Positions 34,001-46,400 of a stretch of DNA of 64,000 bases are shown here, piece after piece. Each line of letters begins with the position of its first letter. Positions within the stretch are counted from its first letter, which is position 1. The position numbers and the translations under genes are program-made. Source of the stretch: Amphimedon queenslandica (Eukaryota; Porifera; Demospongiae; Haplosclerida; Niphatidae); contig NW_003546256.1 of assembly GCF_000090795.2 (NCBI RefSeq), positions 86,721 to 150,720 of the forward strand, given 5' to 3'. Below the pieces are notes generated by a model. It saw only the letters and a program-made list of their open reading frames with translations. It did no database searches and had not been told where the DNA came from.

Positions 34001-37000
34001 GGGGTGAGGAGAAGGAGGAGAGAGAGTAGAGAGGAGTAAACAGAACTCTTCTAATGCAACATCAAAGAAATACTGTTATAATTGTTGAAAGGGTCTCTCT
34101 GTATCATTCTTGGAAAGGAATAACTAGTACGAATAGAATGCTATTGTACTACAAAATCAATACACTACAAAATGTACTAATCTACTTGTACCTATCGTCA
34201 CACATAACTGTGTGCATGTAGCTATTGGAACCACCCAACCGCCCTTGGATTTAGCTTGTAACACAAGTTGACTAATATAAAGGAGTGGGACTGTGTTTGA
34301 TAGATGTGGTTAATCAGTGCATTCATCGGACTGTTAGCCATTAATAAAACAGTTCCAGTAATTATGACAAAGAATGTAAACATTGCACTACAGTGTCACT
34401 TCTTAGTCATTCCTGCTCATTAAAATTGCAAAGTGATAGAGAAAAGTAACCCAGATACACCTTACAGGAGGGTCATTTATACTCTTATTCAGATATTCTG
34501 TATAATTCAATAGCATTCATTAACACTATGCCCTATGTCCCCTCCCTCCCTTACATCTAATATTTTCTCCTGATAAAATGGTTTTAGCAAATGAAATGCT
34601 CTTGTGATAGGAGAAGGAAATTCTTTCTTACACCTTTTTGCTTCCCTAAATAGAGAGAGTAAGAGAGAGTGAGTGAGAGAGAGAGAGAGGGAGAGAGAGA
34701 GAGAGAGAGAAAGTCAAAATGCAAGCAGTTTATAGACAAATAATTATATCTGCTACAATAATGATTAGATTAAACTATAAACTCTTCCACATTCTCCTCT
34801 CTCTTATTTCATTTGGCATGCAGATTGATCGAGGACGCTATCTGGCAATAGAGACAGCAACCACGCCACAATGACAGCCAAATTATATAATAAAGCAAAA
34901 ATGCATGAACAATACAATTATATAACATACATACTCACTTAACGATGCAATGATAGACTTTTAGAGATGCCCATGCATCAGTAGCAGCATACGTAATTTG
35001 CTCATTGGTAAGAGAAGGAGCTTCCCAGTTACTAATAGTATGTGACTTGTCCAGCTTCTTATTAAGGAATAGGCCTACAAGGCCTCGTAGACTCAGATTC
35101 TCTAGACCAAGCAGTACCGCTAGTTGGTAGGTATCTTGGAAATTATACGTCTCAAGATGATATCTTAATAATAAATCTTTTACGTCGTTAAAGGAGCCAT
35201 GGCCGACCTAAAGAGAGGGGGAGAGGGCGGATGAGAAAGGAAGGAGACAAGAGAGAATTCCTTTATAGTAAACACCTAAAACCACACACAGACATGTTAA
35301 CAGTAGTGCATTACAATAAAAAAGTTAAGGTACACATCGAATACATGGAAAATGTACGCATATAAGGATGGTTATTATAACTACAGGCTTATATCAGATA
35401 TCAAGTATTCAATGATTGTACTGTATGTGATAGATCATTGCTGTGGTACATATTATGCTGAAAAATGACACTTTTTATTATTACCACTACTATTACTACT
35501 TCTCTCCTCCGTACTTTCAAGATGTCTGGAGACATTAATATATTAGTCAATGTATGCGATATCCAAGTTGAAGTAGCACCCGAGTTTTCGTTGACTTTCC
35601 TTAATCTCCACATGACGCAGGTATTTTCATTCGAAAGTTGGACGAGAGATGGGAGGTAGCGCCCGCGAAAGAACTGTGAAGTTGTCTCGGTATCAAAACC
35701 AAGAACGCCTAAACAAAAACAACTAAAAAACCATTTTCCAAAGAATAAAGCACTGGAGTATTGCACATGTTCAATGGCACATGACCACAAATATTCAAAA
35801 TTGAAAAAAATAGCTAATCATTTAAATTGCAATTCACCTAAAATACTATGCATATATTCATAATTCATATACATGCATGCAAGCATGCACACGTGCAAAA
35901 ATAAACGCTACACTAATTCAGATCAATTATACACAACTGCCAGGAAATTCTTTGAATTACTAGTAACCGAAAAATTGAAATCAAAAACTGTCTGATCCAA
36001 TAAACACCAATAAATATGAGACACATTTCCTACTAAGAGAATGTCAAACATGACAACAGAAACCAAACAAACTTGATTCAGTGTTTACACTGATGAATTG
36101 ATTAATGGTGTGGTTATTTGGTTATTAATAGTTATTAAATGGGACAACTGGTAGTAGTCAGTCAGAGCCTGAAATTACATTTTAAAAATGTTCAGACATT
36201 GTGCCCAAACATGAAACTTTTTGTCAGTGGATTGTGACATTGTCTAATAATTGGGCCAAAGACCCTGTACTATTATAGCACAGTTATAGTACAGGGTATT
36301 TTGACAAAAATCACAAAGAGAGATTTCTCCACTTTAAAAATTTTTTCTGATACATATGTGTCCTTATGTTGCATATCAACTTTGAGCTGATTCTGATCAA
36401 GTTTGGATTTTTTATGAATTTATAAAGTTTCTCAAAAATTGGGCCAAAGACCCTGTACTATAGTACAGGGTCATCAGCCAAATTTTGTCAAAAATGGCTA
36501 GAAGAGAATTCTCTAATATTATAATTTTTTCTGGTACATATACATGTTCTTATGTTGCATAGAAAGTTTAAACTGATTCCGATCAAATTTTAATTTTTTT
36601 AATTTACTCAAAAATTGGGCCAAAGTCCCTGTACTATAGTACAGGGTCTCGGGCCAAATTTTGTCAAAAATGGCTAGGAGAGAATTCTCAATTTTTACAA
36701 GTTTTTCTAATACATATACATGTTCTTATCTTGTTTATCAAGTTTGCACTGATTCCGATCAAAATTAGATTTTTTACAAATTTTTAAAGTTACTCCAAAT
36801 GCCATGTACTGTATTGTAGTGCTTGTCAGCTCATGCTGTTTAGCTCACTTAGCATGCTTTATGGGAAAACCCTAGAGTCAGGCACGATTAATATGTTAAA
36901 TTGCTTTTAATATTAAAAACTTTCATTATCAGAAACATAACGATAAATCATACAAGAGTAAGTGCATTAATTAATTATTAATAATTGACCCAGCCCCTTA

Positions 37001-37349
37001 TTAATTAACCAATTAATTAGCACTTCAAGCCCAGCCCAGTGGGAGTGTCTATACCTGATCTACAAAGTTCACTGATTTCTCTCTGAAATCTGCACTCATC
37101 GTTGTTTTCCTTCAAAACGTACACTTTCCCCTTAAACTGAATCCCCGGAAGTCTTTTTACATCTAATTTTGAAATTATTTTTGGAGCTGGTGGAGCGATC
37201 TGACGTGGTCCTAAAGGAGAGACCGTGGAACAAGGAGAACTGAGAATCTTTGGGAAACTAAACGAAGGATGCAATTGTAAGATTAAAGGCTGCGACTTGG
37301 CTAACGTGTTTGCCTTCCTCCGAATGCAAGTTAGACTTAGAGTGGCCAT
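33352..37349 (-). CDS. 3'-5' exonuclease, WRN/EXD2-like DEDDy domain, with repeat tail
   Basis: Minus-strand exons: 37349-37055, 35708-35515, 35207-34939 and a last exon of about 33928-33352; about 444 residues. The DEDDy ribonuclease-H-like exonuclease signature is present: FDTET (Exo I), GHGSFNDVKDL (Exo II) and YAATDAW (Exo III, Y-x3-D). The leader (MATLSLTCIRRKANTLAKSQ) is basic without acids, consistent with mitochondrial import as in EXD2. The C-terminal exon is unlike EXD2 or WRN: three 22-25-residue repeats around NIDPTPRVTKPNGPK, then a conserved-looking ERRTIERWFVDPEGKPL segment. The join between exon 3 and the last exon is unresolved: a 12-nt micro-exon (34645-34634) could add EAK. 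An upstream Met (37394) overlaps a CRE site and is less likely. Introns hold satellite units and GT/GA microsatellites. Confidence 0.82.
36230..36800 (+). repeat. Satellite-family units (about 3) in exonuclease intron
   Basis: Units about 176-188 bp long, plus orientation. Two carry the perfect 20-bp palindrome CCCTGTACTATAGTACAGGG (36451-36470 and 36627-36646). The surrounding blocks caaattttgtcaaaaatggctag, agagaattct and gattccgatcaaa are shared with the other copies. Confidence 0.92.
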
Positions 37350-37540
37350 GTCGTCACCACGTGTACAGCATGTATGGCCCCCACATGACGTCACATATTC
37401 TAGGTGTGGCTAATCAAAGCTATGAATGTTTATGTATCATTATCTGCAGAGGTAACGCCCGATTCTGAATGTAAAGGGCGTTTTTCTTTTACTTCATTCC
37501 TAGCCTGTTTCTGGCCTTTTTGTCTGAGCACTAGATCGTC
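37350..37540. promoter_or_regulatory. Bidirectional promoter, exonuclease / myosin VII, with CRE
   Basis: The two ATG codons are 191 bp apart. TGACGTCA, a perfect CRE palindrome, is at 37386-37393, and an E-box CACGTG lies at about 37359. No TATA box was seen. Confidence 0.65.
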
Positions 37541-40500
37541 ATGCTACTGCAAAAGGTGAGTGAAGAAAGCATGCCGCTATTCTATAACATTCATGCAGCA
37601 ATTATGAAGAATCTGTGCAATATTCTTGCATCCATTGCTTTTCCTATAGGGTGATAAAGTATGGCTGGACATTACACAAGGAGGAGAGTTTGAAGTTCCC
37701 ATTGGAGCTGTCGTGGAGTTCTCTGATTCTGGACAAATTAAATTAATCGATGATGATGGTGGAGTAAGTTGAAGCATTAGCATACACTGATAGATATATA
37801 TACCTGCATGATGCGCACATGCACTAGACCTCTTACCAATGCACAGTTTAACCAGTATCATGATGCATAATAATGAATAGAGATGGTTGTTTGCAATATT
37901 TTGTTATTTGGTGCAGGAAGTTGTGTACAGATTTGAGATTAGTTGAGTTAGAGTTATTCACGAGGTCATTTCAACATCCCTTGAATATAATTATGAGCCT
38001 TTGATGACAGTATAATGATTCGTAGGCTGTGCCCCCATTTATAGCCTTGTTGCAAAAATAACACGAAAACTAAAACTTAAAACTCAAGTAACAATAATAA
38101 AAATCTCAGTTTTGAAGTACATGTATAGCTTATAAAATTTTAACTTCTAAAATACCAATGTATTATTTTACTTTTCCCTATAATCCAAATGTATAGGAAC
38201 ATTGGATTGACCCAAGGAAGGACAAGAATAGGATTAGGCCAATGCATCAGACCAGTGCTGAGGGAGTGGAGGACATGATACAGTTGGGTGACCTCACTGA
38301 GTCTGGAATAATGCACAACGTTCAAATGAGATATCACAACAAGATGATTTATGTAAGGAAAATAAAATATAAATTTGCTTGTTGTTGTTATTTGATGTGC
38401 AAATTTTGTTGACATTCTTTAATGAATTTCTAATGGGAAAACACAAAGATAATTACCGTATAGCCGGAAATTTTGGAGGGAGTAAAATTTGGCGAATTAC
38501 TAAATTTTGGTTATTGGCGGATTTTAATTTGGCGAATTAGTGGCCACGTGCCATTGAGCATGCGTATAAAGGCTCAAAATGGCGGTTTTATTTTGGCGAA
38601 TGAAACTCTATTCGCCAAATTCGCCAAATTTTTGTCCCTCCAAATTTTTGTGCTATACGTTACTTTATTTAATTCTCCATAGACATTCACCGGGTCAATC
38701 TTGGTAGCTCTTAATCCTTACAAGGTTCTGCCAATATATGACCAGGAACACATCCATAAATACACTAACAAGAGGATTGGAGAGGAGCCACCACACATAT
38801 TTGCAATTGCAGACAATGCTTACCACTTTATGTGCAGGGAAGAGCATGATCAGTGTGTTGTGATCACGTAAGTCTCCAAAATAGAAGGATTTGCATTATC
38901 CATGTCATTGCTTCCAGGGGTGAGAGTGGAGCAGGGAAGACAGAGTCCACTAAACTTATTCTTCAGTTTTTGGCTCACGTGAGTGGACAGCACACATGGA
39001 TCGAGCAGCAGATTTTGGACACTAACCCAATTCTTGAAAGTAAGCCTAGAAATTGCTCTTAAGTGTTGCTTTAGTCTTTATATTTTTATGTACATGCATT
39101 GATTATTGAAAATGCAACTAAACTTCCTCATTTTCATTTCTCTTTTATAGCATTTGGTAATGCTAAGACACAGCGTAATGACAATTCCAGTAGATTTGGA
39201 AAGTACATTGATGTACATTTTGATGTAAGTGGTCACATACAAGGTGCCATGATTCAGCAGTATCTACTGGAGAAATCACGTATAGTCAATCAGGTATGCA
39301 CTAACTGGTTAATGTAAATAATGCTCCTTTTCTAATTCACAATGTATGTAGTTAAATGGAGAGAGGAATTATCACATTTTTTATCGTATTCTTGCTGGAC
39401 TGTCAAAAGATGATCTCTCCAAACTTGGTCTTGTGAAAGATCCTTGGCAGTACAGTTATTTAACTAAAGTAAGATCATGTGGAATCTTTTAGATGCAGCC
39501 TCAAACTGCCTCTATCTCTCTCTCCTTTTCTTTGTCTTTGCTTTTGATGCTAATTTTCCTTCATTCTCTCCTTCTTTTCATTTCTCTTTTCCCCTCTCTT
39601 CTCTCATAGGGTGATACAGTGACAGTTGATGATCCAAATATGCAAGACCTTGAGGAGTTTAAGCATGCTACTGGAGCAATGAAGGTCTGTCAGTTTACTC
39701 AGGATGATCAATGGAATGTGTGGACCATTGTTGCTTCTGTAATGCAACTTGGTAACATTGAGTTTGAAGAAACTGAAAAGAGGAACATGCCAGTAGCTTA
39801 CATTGATGCTAAAGAAGCTCTCAACCTCTCCGCAAAATCTCTACAGGTCAGCACTATGTAATGATAATATTTTAACAATAAGTTTTTGCTCTATCTTCTA
39901 TAATAGGTGTCTGCTGAGGCACTAGAGAATGCATTATGCACAAGGAGGACCATAACTCATGGTGAATCAATAATAAGTCCACTCTCGTCTGCTGTTGCAT
40001 GCAATGTGAGGGATGCCTTTGTCAAAGGAATCTATGGCCGACTCTTCATTTGGATCGTAAAGAAATTGAATGAAGCTATCTATAAGCCACCGGTGAGCAT
40101 TAGAGAATACTAATAATATATTTTAATAATCAATGCATGTTGAGTGTGTATATCTCATGCCCTCTGTTTCTCTGTAGGAGGGCAAAGCAAAGAAGCACAT
40201 ATCTATTGGCGTTTTGGATATTTTTGGTTTTGAGGCTTTCGGGAAGAACAGCTTTGAGCAGATGTGCATTAACTATTGCAATGAGAACCTTCAACAGTTT
40301 TTCGTGCGCCACATTTTCAAATTGGAGCAGGTTGAGTACGACAAGGAAAAAATTAACTGGTAAAGCATTATTAATGAGCAATGTAATGGATGATAGAGCA
40401 TGGAATGGAGTTTGTATATGTTTCTAATTCACTAATTGATAGGTCCCGTATTGAGTTTAAGGACAATCAAGAGATTCTTGATCTTTTGGGACAGAAACCA

Positions 40501-42923
40501 CTCAACATTATATCTTTGATTGACGAAGAGAGTCGATTCCCCAAAGTAAGCCAATAAATGAACTCTTTTAAAAATTTTACATTAAATGGTATATTTTTAT
40601 TTAGGGTACTGATGACAGTATGCTGGATAAATTGCACAAGCAGCATTCAAAGCATCCTCACTACATTAAACCAAAGTCCCAAGCAAGGAGGGCATTTGGT
40701 ATTCAACATTTTGCAGGAGCTGTGTTCTATGATGCAGATGAGTTCCTTGAGAAGAACAGGGACACTTTCTCAGCTGATCTCTTTGATTTGTTGCAATCAA
40801 GCAAATCAAAGTTCCTCGGTGGATTGTTCAGTGGAGAGAAAGCAATGGTAAGAAATAAGCATGTTCTCATATCGTGCAGAAAGTTTTAACTGATTTTTAT
40901 CAAAATTAAATTTTTTAGAGTTGCTCAAAAATTGAGTCTGAGACCATGTACTATAATTTGATCAAAAACGACTTCCTGATCTAGACATGTTCTTATGTTG
41001 TGTAGAAAGTTTGAGGTGATTCTGATCAAATTTAGATTTTTTATAAATTTTTAAAGTTACTCAAAAATCAGGCCGAAGTACCTGTACTGTAGTACAGAGT
41101 CTTAGGCAAAATTTTGTCAAAAATGACAAGGAGAGAATTCTCCTTTTTTATGATTTTTTCCTGATACATATACATGTTCTTATGTTGTGTAGAAAGTTTA
41201 ACCTGATTCTGATCAAAATTAGATTTTTTAATGAGTTTTTAAAGTTACTCAAAAATCAGGCCAAAGTCCCTGTACTATGTACAGGGACTTTGGCCAAATT
41301 TCACCAAAAATGACTAAGAGAGAATTCTCCATTTTAATAATTTTTTCTGATGCATATACATGTTCTTATGTTGTGTAGAAAGTTTAACCTGATTCCGATC
41401 AAAATTGGATTTTTTATGAATTTTTAAAGTTACTCAAAAATTGGGCCTAAGTACCTGTACTGTAGTACAGAGTCTTAGGCAAAATTTTGTCAAAAATGGC
41501 AAGGAGAGAATTCTCCATTTTAATAATTTTTTCTGATGCATCATATTGCATAGAAATTTCGATTGAACTTATTATTTAAAAATATAATGATATTTATTTT
41601 GTTGATGCTTCTTCTCTTTATGTTTAGACGTCAGAGACAAGAAAGAAAGCTCCTACACTTGGTCTGCAGTTCAAGCAATCTCTTGACGCATTGATGAAGA
41701 CTCTTGAAGCATGCCAGCCCTTCTTCGTACGCTGCATCAAACCAAACGAGACAAAGAGCCCACTACTGATTGAGAGAGAACTCTGTGTCCGTCAGTTGAG
41801 GTACTCTGGAATGATGGAAACCATTCGTATACGTAGAGCAGGGTACCCTATTCGCCACTTGTTTCATGTAAGGAGAAAGAAGGACCTAGAGCTCCTATAC
41901 TTGTGATTATTATGATTTTTTTATAATTTAGCATTTCATTGAGCGTTATCAGTACTTGGTTCCTCAGCTCCTGAACAATTATCCTGAACGCAAGGCCGCC
42001 TGCAAAGTGATCTGTAAGAGAGTCCTTGGAGAATCTTCAGACTACCAGATTGGGATCACTAAGATATTTCTCAAGGTAGAAGATATTATTTTCTATTATG
42101 TTGGTAATTCTTGTTTTACGTGTACATAGGATCAAGATGATCAACTACTTGAAGAAACAAGAGAGATTCAGCTAACAAAGCGTGTGGTCATCATACAGAA
42201 GACATTCAGGTCAGTATACTAATAGTGTATCAATAATGTACTAATGTTTATTATTCAGAGGTTACGTTGTACGCAAGCAGTATAAAATGCTTAAGAGGGC
42301 AGTACTCATAGTGCAGAAGAACTGGAAGAGGCTTCAAACCTCAAGAGATTATCGTAAAATGAGAAGAGGATTCATACGACTCCAGGCTTGCTTCCGCTCA
42401 AGGAAAGTCCGCAGGTGGTACCTCACAACATACTCAAGAATCAGGAGATTCCAAGTGAGATATTTAAATTATAACGGACTAATATTTGATAATTTTATTT
42501 TTGTACATAAGTGTCGATGCAGGGGATATCTAGCACGAGAGAGAGCAAGAGAGAAACAGAGAGCTATAATTAAGATACAGTCAGTGTTCAGGGTGATACT
42601 GGCGAAAAAAATACTGAAAAGAAAAAGAATTGAAGTAAGAAATAGAGAGAGAGAGAGAGGAGTGAGTCATTACTTACAACAGAAAAAAAGAAGAGATGAA
42701 GCTGAGAGGATAAAGAGGGAAGAGGAAGAAAGACTCAAGAGAGAAATGGCAGCGGAAGAAGCAAGAAAACAAGCAGAGAAGCTGCATCAAGTGAGGAATT
42801 AAAGATAAAGAGTATTACATTTGTTAATTGTAAATCAGGCTTATTCAAGTGATGGCAATTTTCGCATAGCAATGACGGCATGCTAAATTTAGAATTGCTA
42901 ATTAATTCCTATTTTATTTTCCG

Positions 42924-42966
<43 letters not shown>

Positions 42967-45900
42967 GATTAATAGGCAGCATATGCAACATCTAAATTTT
43001 TTGTCCTGTATTACTATTTTATAACCATAGGAAAGGCTTGCAAAAATGGAGAAAGAAGATAGAGAGGAAGAAGAGAGAAAGAAACAGGAGGGATTAAAGA
43101 AAGCTGAGGATGCTAAAAGAAAAGCTGATGATGCGAGGAGGAGGGAAGAGGAAGGAGAAGAGGAACAGGAACCAATAGAGGACTCTGAAGTTGTCCAGCA
43201 AATGTTTAATTTCCTTGACAGCGACTCTAAACAGTAAGAAAAAACAATGACCTGTAATGGTAACATGGAACAATTATAGAATTAGATGCATTAAATTTAT
43301 GATACCTTTACATGCAATTTATGCAAATAATTTTTCTTCACAGTATCAGCGAAACTGGAAAAATTGATATCCCCCTTCCTGAGGATGATGAAGACCTCTC
43401 GGAGTACAAGTTCCCGAAATTTGCCGCCACTTATTTCCAGGGAAATGCCACGCCTTCCTGGGTCAAGAGAAAGAAGCTCAAGCATCCGCTACTTGCACTG
43501 AAGCACGAGATAGACACACTGGTGAGTGAAAATATAAGAATAATATAAATTATGCTAAAATAATATTTATTCTCCTTTTTATTTCTATGCAATTCTTCCA
43601 GCTTGCATTGGATATATGGGTAATGATGCTAAGGTTCATGGGTGACCTACCTGAGCCAGTGGTAGAGGAGGACATTCCCAAAGAGGCAGCCCCCACTGGC
43701 CTACGTAAGAAAGTCAGTACTCTTGGACGAAAGTTCCTCATGAACAATAACAAGCTGATTGCACAGACCGGAGGATTGGAAGGAGAGGAAGGATATCAGC
43801 CAGGAGAAGATGATGAGCAAGCAATGGTATTATTATTATTATTATTATTATTTATTATTTCTCTCTTTTTTTAGTCTCGAGGTGAAGAGAAGCGAAAGGA
43901 GAGCCTCAGACGTCGTCTTGTGTCCATGACACTCAAGAAGGTTACCAAGGTTCCTCAAGAGGTTATGAACATGAGCCAGGAGAGCGAATCAGCTGTTTTG
44001 GAGTCCTCAAAAGCACTTCTGCGTCCGACGACGAACCTTGAAAAACTTCATTTTATTATTGGGTTTGGTATCCTCCGCCCTGAACTGAGAGATGAGATTT
44101 ACTGTCAGATATGCAAGCAGCTCACACAGAATCCCAACAAGTCCTCACACGCTCGTGGGTGGGTGCTCCTCTCCCTTTGCGTTGGCTGCTTTGCTCCCAG
44201 CAAGAGGGTATGTCACATTGATCAATAATGTCCTTCTTCATATGTGAAGAGGTTACATTTATTGCAATGCATTATTAAATTTACAATAGTTAAATTTGAT
44301 ATGCTCTTCTTTTCTTTCTCTTCCAGCTCATTAAGTATTTGCGTTGCTTCATTACTGAGGGACCCCCTGGTTATGCCCCATATTGTGAGGAGAGACTTCG
44401 GAGGACACTAATGAATGGACCAAGACAGCAGCCTCCATCTTGGCTAGAATTACAAGTACTAAGCAATATTTACTTATTTAAAAAATTGACATTTTTTTGC
44501 TTTTTAACTTTCTAGGCTACCAAGTCAAAGAAGCCCCTTATGCTACCCATTACGTTTATGGATGGAAGTACCAAAGCTTTGTTAGCTGACAGTGCTACCA
44601 CAGCAAAGGAACTCTGCACCCTCCTGGCAAAGAGAATTGGATTGAAGGATCCTTTTGGTTTCTCACTGTACATAGCACTCTTTGATAAAGTGAGTATTTC
44701 ACCATATGTGTATGCATGTATATACATGTACGGTGTATAGATACATGCATATTGTTGTGAGCATATACATGTGTAGTTATAATCTTCTCTTTTTCTCTTT
44801 AAATGTAAAAGGTGTCCAGTTTAGGTAGCGAAGGTGATCATATAATGGATGCCATATCTCAGTGTGAGCAATATGCTAAGGACATGGGAGCACAGGAGAG
44901 GAGTGCCCCATGGAGGCTGTTCTTTCGTAAGGAGATCTTCTCCCCATGGCACAATCCTTCTGAGGATCAAGTCGGTACTAACCTCATCTATCAACAGATT
45001 ATCCGTGGGATAAAATTTGGAGAGTATCTCTGTGACAAGGTAAGAGAAAGAAAAATTCTAAATTGGGGTAAATTATGATGTCTGCTACATTGTACATGTA
45101 ACTTTTAGTGATTTCTCACTTCATTCCTCTCTTTGTCTCTCTCATTCTATCTCTCCTTCTTTCTCATTCCAGAATGAAGATTTGGCCTCATTAGCAGCCC
45201 AGCAGTATTATATTGAGTATGGTGGTGACATTACCAGCGAGAGAGTAGGCACATTGCTAGCTCAGTATATTCCTGATTCCTGTCTTGCTGGTATGGGCAT
45301 GAAAGAAAGGTGGATTGGAGTGATAGTCAAAGCATTCAAAGAGGTACACACTCATATAAATTACTGTACATGTACAGTGTAAAGTGCTGTAGACATTCGT
45401 TTGACTTAAGCTGTTTTGTCATTCTCTTTCTTCTTTTCCTGTGTCTCATTTTCTTTCTCCTTTTTTCTCCTCTCTCTCTCTCTTCACAGGCTCCATATGT
45501 TCAGAACAGGATCGATCGCAACAGGGTAAAGGAAGGTCTCATCATGTTTGCCAAGTACAGATGGCCGCTCCTCTTCTCGAAATTCTTTGAAGCATATCGC
45601 TTCTCCGGACCCACACTGCCTCAAAATGATGTCATTATTGCTGTTAATTGGACTGGAGTTTATTTTGTGGATGATCAGGAACATGTTCTATTGGAGACAT
45701 CATTTCCTGAAATAACCAACGTGACATCAAGCAGGTAAGGGTTTTAAAAAGAAGAGACCTTGTGCTACTAGTATTGCTATTATTATTAACACTGTAGGAC
45801 TGCTAGCGGTCAGAGTTTCACTATAGTAACAGTTAAAGGTGAAGAGTACACTTTCACTTCAGCTAATGGAGAGGAGATATGTCAGTTGGTTAATTATTTC

Positions 45901-46302
45901 TTGGAAGGATTACGCAAGAGATCTTCATACGTCATACCAACCATGGACTATCAGAGCCCAGGTAATAAGGAAACAAGCAACCAACATACTAGCCAGCATC
46001 ATACCTAGGAGTGTACTTACATGTATATTTATTGCATTTGATATGTGAAACTTAATGACCTACGTGTACATTGCATTTGTATTGCTTTAATTTTCCTGTA
46101 GGTGAAGGTAGTGAGTTTTTGAGCTTCAGGAAAGGAGATCTCATCATTCTTGAAGATGACACTTATGGTGAGAACGTGATGCAGTCTGGCTGGTGCTCTG
46201 GAACCTGTGAGAGGACAGGACAGAAAGGACACTTCCCTGCAGAGTGTGTGTACATACTACCCACCATAACAAAACCTGTCCCTGAAGTACTAGTAAGCAA
46301 TG

Positions 46303-46400
<98 letters not shown>

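Noticed and set aside
37350-37394. Upstream Met start for the exonuclease
   Set aside because: It overlaps the CRE and divergent promoter; the downstream Met gives a cleaner targeting-like leader.
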